Positions 50,069 through 59,943 are shown, counted from the stretch's first letter. The stretch: DNA of 64,000 nt from Kumtagia sp963829135 (GCA_963829135.1 CAWHHO010000003.1:310001-374000); one strand, 5' to 3'. Translations and numbers: made by a program. Notes: generated by a model from the letters alone, not told the origin.

Positions 50069-52786
50069 TTATGCCAACAACCGCGTAAAGATACCGTTTT
50101 CCTTCGATAGAGTCTCGTGTGTTCCATCCTGCACAAGCTCCCCGCCATGGAAAACGATTGTGCGCTCAAAAAGGTTCGCGAGATTCGGATTCGGCAAAAC
50201 CCATAATATCGCAGGATCGCGACCGTCGCGCTTCAGCTCTTCAAGAACGTTCTTCATGACCAGATCCTGAGAGCGCTGGTCAAGCGCGGCGAGCGGTCTA
50301 TTAAAGATGATAAAGTCGGCACGTTTTATCAAGGCTCGCGCCACATCCAGCTTTTGCCGCTGCGCAGCGGTAAGGCGACGTCCGCCGACGCCGACATTGA
50401 AATCGAGACCGATGTCCAGCACATCGTCGTAGAGGCCGAGCGTGTCGAGCAGTTCGCGCACGAGCGCGCGGATGCGCTCCGGCCCGTCGGGCTGATTATG
50501 CGCAATACGCCCAAACAGCACATTGTCCATGAGCGTTGCGGCGGTCGTGTATTTTTCCGGATCGTAACGCTCGATTGCGCCCTGCAGTTCAGTCGGCAGC
50601 GACGCATAGAAGCGCTGGCGCGCGGCGACGATCTTGTCCATCAGCTCGGGCGTCAGCAGGCCGAAGCGATGCCGAGGCTCGATATAGGCGAAGCTGAGCT
50701 TGATGATCTTGGCGCGATCCTCATCGGATGCATTTGCAAAAGACTTGCCGCGCAGGCGCTGCAGCAATTGCTGGTACTCCGGAATGTCTTCCGCCGTCAT
50801 GAAGGCAAGCTGCTGGAAGAACGGATGATCGGCGGGCAGGTCGGCGAACAGCTCGATCGCATTGTCTGCGATCTGCAAACCCATATTGTACAGCGTCTCC
50901 GCCAGGCCGTCCTCCGTCAGCACCGAGCGGAAATAGGCATTGCCGGCCAGGTTCTGTCCGGTCAGCTCCGATCCGGTGGCGGTGCCGAACAGCAGGTTTT
51001 CACCGATCGTCGCCTGCGCGTTGTAGGCTCCGGGCTCGAAAGAGGCGACGAGGCCGTCCAGCCCGTCGTCGGTCAGGCGACTGGCGCAGGGCCTCCCGCA
51101 CTTCCACGATGCGGCCGGTAATTTCCGGATGGACGCGCCGGATCGACGCGCGACCGCAGGCCGAGGTCAAGAATGTCCTGCGAGAGGATGACCGCGTCGA
51201 GCACCGGCCGAACCGCGTGATAGAGATCGTCCGGGCCGGTCGCGCCCGCCGAATGATAGTCGATCCAGTCGCTGTTGATGTCATAGTCCGGGTTGCCGGC
51301 CTTGCGCGCCTCGTCAACATTCCATTGGCGGTGCAACGCTTGAGCGCCGTCGTAGGTCACTTTCGCCAGCGGCGCGTGCTTCAACCCGTAGAGCAGATTG
51401 TCGCGCAGCGTTCCCTGGAACAGGTAGGAGTCCGACGACGCGTAAGCCATGCGCCGGCCGGTGACCGATTCCGGCAGATCGAGAAGGTCGGTGCTGCCAG
51501 CGGTGATGCGTCCGGATTCCGGCCAGACAAGGCGGCTGAGAGCCTCGGCGAAGGCTTCCGCGCCGCCGGCGGCGCTTCCAACCACCGCGACCTTCTCACC
51601 GGGATGGATTTGCACCGACACACGGTCAAGCAAGCGCGCGCCGCTGTCGTCGATAAGCGAGAGATTGACCAGCGAAAGCCCGTCGCCAAGCGTTTCCCCG
51701 TGCTCGACCGTCAGCGCCTGAAGCTTCGGGTGGAGAATTGTGTCAACGGTGAATTGTTCGACCACCTGAGCGTATTTTACCTGGACGTCCTGGCGGTTCT
51801 GGTCCCAGTCGATCAGCTCCTTCAGAGGACCGGGCAGATCCTTGTAGGCATTGATGACCGCCACAAGCTGGCCGATGTCGAGCCGGCCCTGCAGGGCGAA
51901 CCAGCCGCCGACCAGGTAGAACAGGAATGGCGTAACCTGCGCCAGGAAGTTGTTGATGAACTTCACCATGAACTTCCACTGGTAGAGGTCGTAGCGAATC
52001 TTGAAGATCGTGCCGAGGCGGTCGGCGATGTCGGCACGTTCGAAGTTCGACGTGTCGTTGATGTGGATCGACGCCGATGCCATCGACGATCTCGCCGACC
52101 CGTCCGGATAGCGCGCGGGCGGTCAGTTGCCGCTCCCGGCCGAGACGGATCAGCCGCTTGCGCATCTGCGGAATGATGACGAGTTGCACGGCAACGATGC
52201 CGGCCGCAATCAGACCAAGCCAGAAGCTCTGCAGAATGATGAAGACCAGCGCTGTCAGCGCCTGCCCGCCGAGCAGCGCCGGCTGCACGAAGGCATCGCC
52301 GATGAAGCCGCCGAGCGGCTCCACCTCATCCTTGACCATCGTCGCGACTTCCGCCGCCTTGACGCGCTTGAAATGCCCGGGCGGGAAGCGCAGGACCTGA
52401 TCGACCAGCTCGAAGCGGATGCGGCGCAGCATGCGCTCGCCAAGCCGGCCCTTGTAGGTGTTGATATAGAGCTTGAAGAGACCGTTGATGACGACCAGCG
52501 CCAGGAAAACCAGACTCAGGCCGACGAGCGTCTGTGTGCGGTTGAAGTCGAAACCGTCGAAGAGGTGAACCGTGCCGTAGAAAGGAATGTCGATATCGAT
52601 CGTCAGGAAGGGCTGGGTTGCACCCGGCGTTTCGAATCCCTCGCCTTGGATAGGTCCGTTGACGATCTGCTTGGGCAGATCGAAGGACATGAAATACGGG
52701 ATCATCGACACAGCGACGACGAAGACGATCCATAACTGCTGCCGCCAGGTATGATTCCAGATATAGCGGGCTAGGCTTTGCTCCAT
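50069..52786 (-). CDS. Unusual ABC exporter with degenerate, expanded nucleotide-binding domain (three apparent 1-base frameshifts)
   Basis: A chain of about 905 residues starting at 52786. Residues 1-330 form an ABC exporter membrane domain with helices near residues 17-35, 85-110, 190-230 and 275-300. The NBD is aberrant. The Walker A position (51556-51579) reads GSAAGGAE with no Lys, the signature (about 50360) reads LTAAQ, and Walker B (about 50300) reads FIIFNRPLAALD with no Asp-Glu. Between Walker A and the signature lies an expansion of about 330 residues with three NLLFG-type motifs: TLRDNLLYG, ATIGENLLFG and TLMDNVLFG. Extra bases near 52073, 51145 and 51080 break the frame. The length is a multiple of 3, as three insertions predict. 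It heads the operon ABC-CNMP-MBL. Export or a purely regulatory role are both possible. Confidence 0.75.
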
Positions 52787-52990
52787 GACGGGTCAGCGCG
52801 CTCCGCGTCCGAAAGTCTGGAGCAAAAGCAAGCAGCTGGCATCAGCGATGCCGCCTGCAGCGGCGTCAAATCAAGGTCATGAGAATTCCGTCTGGAATTG
52901 GTGCCGAGATTGCTTCCCCTTGGCCGCCAGCCTACAACAGCCCAATGATGGATGCTACCCAGCCCGGCGCCGAGGAAGATTGGCGTGAAC

Positions 52991-53623
52991 ATGCTTTCGA
53001 CCTGGCCCGCGGTATGGCAGTCTATCGCCGGCAGTCCGCTGGTCAAAGGGATCGCGAAGGTCATTGCGAAACACCCGGACGCCGATATCGGCAACGCCTT
53101 CAATCACAAGCAGGTCGCGTGCAAGATGTGGGCACGCGACAAGCTGTTTGAAAGTGTCGGTGGCGTTTTCGGTGAAATATGGATCGTCGGCGGCTGGTAC
53201 GGCGTGTTCGCGGCCATGCTGCTCGAGGATCCGCGCTTCCAGATCGGGCGAATCGAGAACAGCGACATCGATCCTGGCGTCGGCGCGATTGCCGAGACAC
53301 TCAATCACGCTCATGCAAGCGCGGTTCGAGCGCAGTCACCGCTGACATGTACGCGCTGGACTATCATGCGCGCTCGCGCCGATCTGGTCGTAAACACCAG
53401 CTGCGAGCACATTCCCGACCTGCGCGAATGGCTTGCAGCTGATGCCGAAGGGCCAAGCGCGTATTGCTGCAGTCCAACAACTATTTCAGCGAGCCGACCC
53501 ATATAGCCTGCGTGCCGACGCTGAAGGCGTTTGAAGACCTGGCCGGACTGTCGAGCCGTCGATTTCGCCGGCGAATTGCCGATGAAGAAATACACGCGCT
53601 TCATGCTGATCGGGCGGGTTTAG
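52991..53623 (+). pseudogene. SAM-methyltransferase-like protein, six apparent 1-base frameshifts
   Basis: The pieces join to about 205 residues: MLSTWPAVWQSIAG at the start, the nucleotide-binding-like EIWIVGGWYGVFAAML near residue 65, then TADMYALDY, LVVNTSCEHIPDLREWL, VLLQSNNYFSEPTHI and an end KKYTRFMLIGRV. Six single extra bases between about 53320 and 53560 are needed to explain the frame changes; the total length is a multiple of 3, as expected. The order of motifs suggests a class I methyltransferase, but the catalytic class is uncertain. It is divergent from the ABC exporter gene. The start is tentative (MLSTW at 52991). Confidence 0.5.
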
Positions 53624-53630
53624 AAGGCTT

Positions 53631-53916
53631 CTAAAGCAGATCCTGCCATTGCCGTGCTCCATGAATGACGCGAACGATCTCGACTCCGTCATCAATCTCA
53701 CGGTAGAGAATCAGATAGTTGCCAAATGGCAAGGTTCTGAAATCCGGTCTGAATTCCGGTCGAGACAACACCTATCCTCGGCATCTGGCCAAGGCGCTCA
53801 AGGCGCCGGTAGATCTCGACTGACCACCGTCTCGCGGCAATTGGATTGTCATCGGCGATATAGAGGACAATCTGTTCGATGTCGGCTTCCGCCTCCGGCG
53901 AAAGGCGAAAGCTCAT
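53631..53916 (-). CDS. parE: RelE/ParE-family toxin, with an apparent 1-base frameshift
   Basis: Frame one gives FRLSPEAEADIEQIVLYIADDNP and RRLERLGQMPRIG, and the second frame gives the ending LPFGNYLILYREIDDGVEIVRVIHGARQW. Both halves match the ParE/RelE toxin fold, including the Arg and Tyr/Glu residues of the last strands. One extra base near 53760 separates them; the length is 1 above a multiple of 3. ParE toxins usually poison DNA gyrase. The start overlaps the antitoxin stop as ATGA. Confidence 0.8.
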
Positions 53917-54198
53917 CTGCCCTCGCGACTCAGATTATCTTCGGCCTCGAGTTTGCGGTTTATACGCTCCAATAGCCTCCGGCCCATCCGCGACGGCCCA
54001 CTGGCGATGCCGATATCCCACAAGCCGCCCGATCTCCTCGATCGCACGCTCGCGCTCCAGCCGACGTTGTTTCCAGTCGCGCAGCGCCTCGCGCATGACC
54101 TCGCTTGCCGAGGCATACTCGCCGGTCTCCACGACCTGGCGCATCATCGCGGCCATTTCCGGCGTCACCGCGACACTGATCTTTTCGACATTGGACAT
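53913..54198 (-). CDS. parD: ParD-like antitoxin (ribbon-helix-helix), with an apparent 1-base frameshift
   Basis: From the ATG at 54198: SNVEKISVAVTPEMAAMMRQ, then VETGEYASASEVMREALRDW, the ribbon-helix-helix DNA-binding core of ParD/CopG antitoxins. The frame then breaks near 54022; the other frame continues LWDIGIASGPSRMGRR and LEAEDNLSREGR and ends at the toxin start. Length is 1 above a multiple of 3. ParD binds and neutralises ParE and represses the operon. Confidence 0.82.
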
Positions 54199-54298
54199 GA
54201 GTGCTCCGACCTCCAATAGTGAAGCGATGTCACCAGACAATATAGTCGAGTCAGCCTGGTAGGCAAGATTACCACCACGATTGACGCTGACGGTGTGG

Positions 54299-55436
54299 CT
54301 ACAACATCGTCCGCAGCAGCCGCGCCGAACCGCGCGCGCCATCGAGGTCGAGGGCTGGCCGCTGGCGGCTTTGGCGATGCCAGCGCCTTGGCAATCGCGC
54401 TCGGCCAGCATTTCTCCGGTCAGACCCTCTTCCGGCAAAGCCGTGGCGAGTCCCAACTGCTCCAGTCGCAAAGGCCGTGCCGTCTGCTCGGTCTCGCCGC
54501 CGGCGCTGAAGGGCACCAGCAGCGATCGGCAGCCCGCCCGCAGCACATCGCAGACCGTATTGTAGCCAGCCTGGGAGACGGACAATTCCGCGCCGGCCAA
54601 CAGGCTCGGAAAGTCCTCGCGGAAACGAAACAGCGCAAGCCCATCGGGCGGCGAGCTTGGCTGCCTCCTCGATAGTCTGCCTGTGGCAGGTTAGGGCCGG
54701 TGATCAGCGCCCAGTCGGTCGCACCCGGCAAGATGCGCGCCGCCTCGCACGGCGGCCTTGACCAGCCCTGCACCGGCCGCGCCGCCGCCTGCCGAAATCA
54801 AAACGTGAAATCGTTGGCGTGGCAAAGGTGGAGGAGGCGCGGCGACAAGACCCGTATAGCCGATCCTCGGTTTGATCGATGACGCGAGTTCGAACGTATC
54901 CTCCAGTCGCGCAAAGGTCGGATCGCCATGGACCATGACGAGATCGAAATGCCGATTGAGCAGTTCGACGCGTCTCTTCGTTGCGGCCGGGCTTTACCCG
55001 CTCCTGCAATAGATCGCGAATCGAGGTGACCAGCCTGGGGCGTGGCGTCATCGCCGCAATCGCCTCCAAGAGCGGCATGCAGTTCGAACCGCACCTGCCT
55101 GCGTCCGAAGGGAAACGCCTCGAGCACCACGATATCCGGCTTTGCGTTCCGCAGTGCGGCCAGCAGCAGATCGCGCCGCTGCGTCTTGAATGTGTCGTCG
55201 ATCGGGGTGCCCTCGGCGTCGACCAAACCGGAAAACGCTTCCGACGCCGAGCTGATTGCCGGCAGTGCAACATGATCCATGCCCGGTCCCGGAAAACCAC
55301 GCACAGGCATGCCGCCAGTCACCATCGTGACGGCAAAGCCGTCCTGCGCCAGCGCCGAAGCGACGCGGCTGGCGCGTGCGAGATGGCCGATCCCGAGCAG
55401 ATGCTGAACGTAAAACAGAACTTTCGCCGCAGCCAT
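54299..55436 (-). CDS. Glycosyltransferase (COG4671/MurG-like), about seven apparent 1-base frameshifts
   Basis: The pieces fit one GT-B enzyme of about 377 residues that starts at 55436, overlapping the neighbouring glycosyltransferase stop. It begins AKVLFYVQHLLGIGHLARAS, then VTMVTGGMPVRGFPGPG, VVLEAFPFGRRQ, LVMVHGDPTFARLEDTF, RFHVLISAGGGAAG, WALITGPNLP, SVSQAGYNTVCDVLRAGCRSLLVP and ends RLLRTML. The SQAGYNT and P-F-x-x-x-x-E-Q segments are the donor-binding part of this family. Seven extra bases between 54299 and 55060 break it; length is 1 above a multiple of 3. The protein resembles the intact enzyme encoded at 56687-57895. Confidence 0.7.
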
Positions 55437-56675
55437 CAGCCCTTTCTCCATTCATGCTCGAACAGGCCGACGAGCTGAGTGATGCTGGAGTGATGATCGA
55501 AATTCGCGCGCACGAATTGTTCCGCCGCAGCGCCGAGACGGCGCCGGAGTTCGGGATCGCGTATCGACGGTTTCCAGCGCCCTGGCGAACGCCTCCGGCT
55601 GATCCTGCTCGACCAGCAAGCCATTCGTACCGCTGACAATCAGCTCGGGGATGCCGGAGATATTCGTTGAAATGCAAGGCAGGCCTTGGCTCGAGGCCTC
55701 GACCAGCACATTGGGCAGTCCGTCGCGGTCGCCGTCATCGGCAATGCGGCAAGCGAGGGCGAATAGATCGGCGCGGCGGTAATGCTCAAGCACCTCTCGC
55801 TGCGCCAACGCGCCCTTCCAGATGATCCGCCCGGCGATACCGAGATCGTTTGCCAACGCTTCGAGTTCCGGAAGCTTGTCGCCGCCACCGATGTGCTCGA
55901 AACGCCATGCGAGATCGCTGGGCAATAGCGCCAGCGCCTTCAGCAGCGTGTCGTAGCCCTTTTTCTCGACGGCGCGCCCGATGCTGAGAATCACCGCGGG
56001 GTTCGCCGGGTCCGAGCCGTCGGCCTGTGACCGCTGGCCGTGGAACGTCCCGAATCTGTCGAGGTCGAGGCCATGATAGCTTAGATGCACACGCGAAGGA
56101 TCGACGGCCAGCGATTGCAGGTGTTCGTACCCGGAATGAGTGCAGGTCACTGCCCATCGCACCTGCGCAAGCTTGCCTCGAAGCTCCCAGTCCGGCGAAG
56201 TCCAGATGTCCTTGGCGTGCGCCGAGCAGGTCCACGGTACGCCGGTTATCAGGCTGGCATAGGCCGCGACAGAGGCCGGCGTATGGATGAAATGGGCGTG
56301 CAGCCATTCCGCTCCGTGCGGCCACTCTTTGGCCAACACCAGCGCTTGTCCAAATCGGCGAAAGCGATTGCGTGTGAAGTCATGCGCCAGATCAGGGAGG
56401 AATTTGCAGAACGCGCGCCAGAACCCAGGACGTGCAAGCGCCGCGAGAACAGCTTTCGCGACGCGCCACGGTTCCTCGTGCAGATATTCCGGCAGATAGA
56501 CAACCGGCGCCTGGATTTCGTCGTGCACCGGGTGCCGCTTCTTGTCGGTCGGCCGCCGCATCGACACCAGAACGAGATCCAGTCCGGCACGCTCCAGTCC
56601 AAGCAATTCCTGGGCAATGAAGGTTTCGGAAAGGCGGGGATAGCCCTTCAGCAGGACGACGGTTTTTCGGCGCAT
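55436..56675 (-). CDS. Glycosyltransferase family 4 protein, with an apparent 1-base frameshift near its end
   Basis: About 412 residues in total. The N-terminal domain begins RKTVVLLKGYPRLSETFIAQEL, a start common in colanic-acid-type GT4 enzymes. The donor domain has ILSIGRAVEKKGYDTLLKAL, VLVEASSQGLPCISTNISGIPEL and the expected EX7E region. The frame breaks near 55580. The alternative frame continues PSIRDPELRRRLGAAAEQFV and ends at 55436, giving a normal C-terminus and a total length 1 above a multiple of 3. It is 11 bases downstream of another glycosyltransferase gene in the same direction. Confidence 0.85.
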
Positions 56676-56686
56676 TGAAGTGGTGT

Positions 56687-57895
56687 TCAGCGCTCGACGA
56701 CCGAAAGATGCGGCGCCGGCCGCTCATCCAGCCAATCGCCGACAATCTCTGAAATATGCACAAGCCCTTCCAGCCGAAGGTCAGGGCTGGCTTTTGACGG
56801 CGGAGCGTGATCGGGCAGGGCCTTCAAGGCGGCCGCGAAACGCTTCGGGTCGTCGGCTTCTTCCGGCAGAATCATTTGGATCAGACCAAGTTCGGAGGCG
56901 CGCTGAGCGCGGATCAGCTGTTCTTCGCGCGGCACGGTGCGTGGCACGATCAGCGCTGGCTTGTCGAAGGACATGATCTCGCAATAGGTGTTGTAGCCTC
57001 CCATCGAAACCACTGCCCTGGAGCCGGCGATCAGCTCTTCCATGCGGTTGTCGAACTCGCGAATTTCGATGTAGGGGACCTTTGCGCCCTTGGTCAGCAG
57101 CTTCTCCCGCTGCTTTGCCGGCATGTAGGGACCGAGCATGATCAAGGCCTTGTGCGTAAGGCCGGGGTCTTCGCGGTAGGCGTCGATGACGTTGTGAACG
57201 AGGTCCGCGCCGTCGCCGCCCCCGCCGGTGGTGACAAGGATGTAGTCGCCCTTGGGACGATGATCGGGCACCGGCTCATGCGACAGGCTCCGCTGTAGAA
57301 AGCCCACGAAGTTCATTTTTGCACGCACCGCTGGGGGAACGTTGAGGCCGGTTAGCGGATCATAGAAATCGGGCGGGCCGTAGACCCAGATCTTGTCATA
57401 GAACAGTCCGATCTTGCGCATCGTATCGCGGCGGGACCACTCCTCGTCGAGCAGATGCGGCGCATCGAGTACGTCACGCAAGCCGAGCACCAGCGTCGTG
57501 CCGCGGGTCTTCAGATAGGCAAGCGTATCCTCGACCTCGTTCTTCAGACCCATCGGTTCCTTGTCGACAATGAAGATATCTGGCTGGAAGGTCTCAGCGG
57601 TGTGCCGGATGATCGACTGCCGCATCTTCATCGTCTCATGCATGTCGAAATGCTGCTCGAGGGACGTGTACTCGCCGTTGCGGAGCTTGATCACGCTCGG
57701 GATCTTCATGAAATCAACACGCGCGCGGTAGTCGAAGGCGCCCGCAATCTGCGCGCCGGAAATGATCAGCACATGCAGTCCGCGAAAATCCTCGACCAGC
57801 GAATGCGCGATAGTCCGGCACCGCCTCAGATGGCCAAGACCAAATGTGTCGTGGCTGTACATAAGAACCCGAGCATGTTCGAAGCGCCGCGTCAT
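56687..57895 (-). CDS. Glycosyltransferase (COG4671/MurG-like)
   Basis: An intact 402-residue GT-B protein. The N-terminus VLMYSHDTFGLGHLRRCR and the following ISGAQIAGAFDY are diagnostic of this predicted glycosyltransferase family. The C-terminal domain has YILVTTGGGGDGADLV and VVSMGGYNTYCEIMSF, then LIVPRTVPREEQLIRA, the donor-binding site. It starts a minus-strand group of three glycosyltransferases. The role is probably assembly of a surface glycan, with the acceptor unknown. Confidence 0.85.
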   Translation of the reverse strand: MTRRFEHARVLMYSHDTFGLGHLRRCRTIAHSLVEDFRGLHVLIISGAQIAGAFDYRARVDFMKIPSVIKLRNGEYTSLEQHFDMHETMKMRQSIIRHTAETFQPDIFIVDKEPMGLKNEVEDTLAYLKTRGTTLVLGLRDVLDAPHLLDEEWSRRDTMRKIGLFYDKIWVYGPPDFYDPLTGLNVPPAVRAKMNFVGFLQRSLSHEPVPDHRPKGDYILVTTGGGGDGADLVHNVIDAYREDPGLTHKALIMLGPYMPAKQREKLLTKGAKVPYIEIREFDNRMEELIAGSRAVVSMGGYNTYCEIMSFDKPALIVPRTVPREEQLIRAQRASELGLIQMILPEEADDPKRFAAALKALPDHAPPSKASPDLRLEGLVHISEIVGDWLDERPAPHLSVVER

Positions 57896-58148
57896 GCCGC
57901 TGTCACCCTAGTTTCGCCCAGTTGGCTTTCGTTTCGCCTTGGCGGCGCTTCGCTCTCAAACGCCGGGCACCCTATACGGACCGCCGCGACCGGTCTACGG
58001 CGGAGTTGGCTTCACTTAAGATCGTCGCTTGAGCTCGGCAAGGCACGCGACCGCGCGATAGCGTCGAAACACTCCGGATTGGGGATTCCTATTTCAAAGC
58101 ATGCGAGATTTGCACTAAGCGTTTGTATGCAAGCGAGCGAGATGAAAC
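57896..58148. promoter_or_regulatory. Divergent intergenic region between glycosyltransferase and deaminase genes
   Basis: 253 bases without a supported gene; it should contain both promoters. I saw no strong box or operator-like repeat beyond GC-rich partial palindromes around 57985-58005. Confidence 0.3.
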
Positions 58149-59534
58149 ATGAGTTTTGATCTGATCGTCAAGGGTGGCACCCTCCCCGATGGGCGCGTCG
58201 CCGATATTGGTATTCGTGGAGAGACGATCGCGGCAATCGCACCAAGGCTCGATGTGGACGCCGCCCGCGTGATCGACGCAAGCGGGAATCTCGTGGCGCC
58301 ACCGTTTGTCGATCCGCATTTCCACATGGATGCCACGCTCTCCTACGGCCTGCCGCGCCTCAACGCCTCTGGTACCTTGTTGGAAGGTATCGCCCTATGG
58401 GGCGAACTCAAGCCGCTGCTCACGCATGAGGCGGTGACACGTCGCGCACTCGCCTATTGCGACTGGGCGGTTTCGATGGGCCTGCTTGCCATCCGCACCC
58501 ATGTCGACATCTGCGACGACCGGCTGCTCGCTGTTGAAGCTCTGCTCGACGTCAAGAAGCAGGTGGCGCCCTATATCGATCTGCAGCTGGTGGCGTTCCC
58601 GCAGGACGGCTATTTCCGGGCGCCGGGCGCCAGGGAAAACACGATCCGCGCTCTCGACATGGGCGTCGATGTGGTTGGCGGCATTCCGCATTTCGAGCGC
58701 ACCATGGAGGATGGCCGTCGCTCTGTTACCGAACTCTGCGAGATCGCGGCAGAGCGGGGTTTGCCTGTGGACATGCACTGCGACGAGACGGACGATCCGC
58801 TGTCACGTCATATCGAGCAACTCGCCTTTGAAACGCAGCGGCTTGGCCTGCATGGAAGGGTGGCCGGTTCGCACCTGACCTCGATGCATTCGATGGATAA
58901 CTATTACGTCTCGAAACTGCTTCCACTCATTGCGGAGGCGCAGGTCTCGGCCATTCCAAACCCATTGATCAACATCATGCTGCAAGGGCGGCACGACACA
59001 TTTCCCAAGCGGCGCGGCCTGACCCGAGTCAAGGAAATGCAGGCGCTTGGCATCCGTGTCGGCTGGGGCCAGGATTGCGTGCTCGACCCGTGGTATTCGC
59101 TCGGAACCGCCGATATGCTTGACGTTGCCTTCATGGGGCTTCATGTCGCGCAAATGTCGAGCCCGGCCGATATGGCCCGCTGCTTCGATATGGTCACCAC
59201 TATAAATGCCGCGATCATGGGACTGGATCACCTCGGCCTCGCGGTTGGCAAGCGAGCCAGCCTCGTGGTGCTCGATGCAGGTAACCCAATCGAAGCCTTG
59301 CGCCTGCGCGCTGATCGCTTGCTCGTCGTTTCACGAGGGAAAGTTGTGGCGCGGCGGGAGAAACGCGCGACATCGCTTTCCCTACCGGGTCGGCCTGCCG
59401 CTGTGGAGCGACGATTTTCTCTTCCTGATCAACCTAGCTTGGATCGCTTGGAAGGGCCTAACTTGCCAGTACCAGCGCCCAATACCGCCTCGAACTGTTG
59501 GCTTCACGCACATAGGCCATCCCGTAGCGCGTGA
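58149..59534 (+). CDS. CodA-like cytosine/nucleobase deaminase, amidohydrolase family
   Basis: The N-terminus MSFDLIVKGG begins the small beta-sandwich; the metal-binding PHFHMDATL is near residue 58. Further family features are SGTLLEGIALWGE, IRTHVDICD, the VDMHCDETDDP segment (catalytic Glu-like position) and GWGQDCVLDPWY (metal Asp). Such enzymes deaminate cytosine or related ring compounds. The last 40 residues look unlike the family and the frame runs 77 bases into the convergent CAP gene; a stop at 59426-59428 in another frame would end it naturally as RRFSS. Two extra bases near 59420 could explain this, so the true end is probably about 59428. Confidence 0.85.
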   Translation: MSFDLIVKGGTLPDGRVADIGIRGETIAAIAPRLDVDAARVIDASGNLVAPPFVDPHFHMDATLSYGLPRLNASGTLLEGIALWGELKPLLTHEAVTRRALAYCDWAVSMGLLAIRTHVDICDDRLLAVEALLDVKKQVAPYIDLQLVAFPQDGYFRAPGARENTIRALDMGVDVVGGIPHFERTMEDGRRSVTELCEIAAERGLPVDMHCDETDDPLSRHIEQLAFETQRLGLHGRVAGSHLTSMHSMDNYYVSKLLPLIAEAQVSAIPNPLINIMLQGRHDTFPKRRGLTRVKEMQALGIRVGWGQDCVLDPWYSLGTADMLDVAFMGLHVAQMSSPADMARCFDMVTTINAAIMGLDHLGLAVGKRASLVVLDAGNPIEALRLRADRLLVVSRGKVVARREKRATSLSLPGRPAAVERRFSLPDQPSLDRLEGPNLPVPAPNTASNCWLHAHRPSRSA

Positions 59535-59943
59535 AGCGCGGATCCAGCATGTTTCGCCGATGGCCTGCAGAGTTCATCCAGCGGGAAAACAATTCCTCCG
59601 GATCGATATCGCCATAAGCGATGTTTTCGGCGGCCGCACCGCCGATGCCGTTGTCCTTCATGCGTGCAGCGAAATCCCTGCCCCATCCGGTCGAGTGCGT
59701 CATGCGTCCGCTCTTGGCCATATAGCCGGCCTGTTGAAGAGCTGCGCGCTCGAGCGTTGGATCGGCCGAAAGCGCCGGCAGATTGTTGGTGGAGCGGATC
59801 CTTGCCAGATAGCTCGCGCCTGACCCCGACGCGCCGGAGCCTTCACCCGTGTCGATCGCGCTCTGGCAGCCGGCAAGCGGCACAATGATCGCCGCGCCCG
59901 CGCAAGTGAACAGCTCGCGGCGGTTTATCTGCCCAGCGGTCAC
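59458..59943 (-). CDS. CAP/SCP-domain lipoprotein
   Basis: A 161-residue protein. The N-terminus has NRRELFTCAGAAIIVPLAGC: a twin-Arg-like pair, a hydrophobic core and a lipobox (LAGC), so a lipoprotein is predicted. The CAP domain covers about residues 45-160 with the motifs MTHSTGWGRDF, GGAAAENIAYG, WMNSAGHRRNMLDPRFTRYGMAYV and the C-terminal YWALVLA. The conserved His and Glu are present. Bacterial CAP proteins have unclear roles at the cell surface. It is convergent with the deaminase gene. Confidence 0.88.
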   Translation of the reverse strand: MTAGQINRRELFTCAGAAIIVPLAGCQSAIDTGEGSGASGSGASYLARIRSTNNLPALSADPTLERAALQQAGYMAKSGRMTHSTGWGRDFAARMKDNGIGGAAAENIAYGDIDPEELFSRWMNSAGHRRNMLDPRFTRYGMAYVREANSSRRYWALVLAS

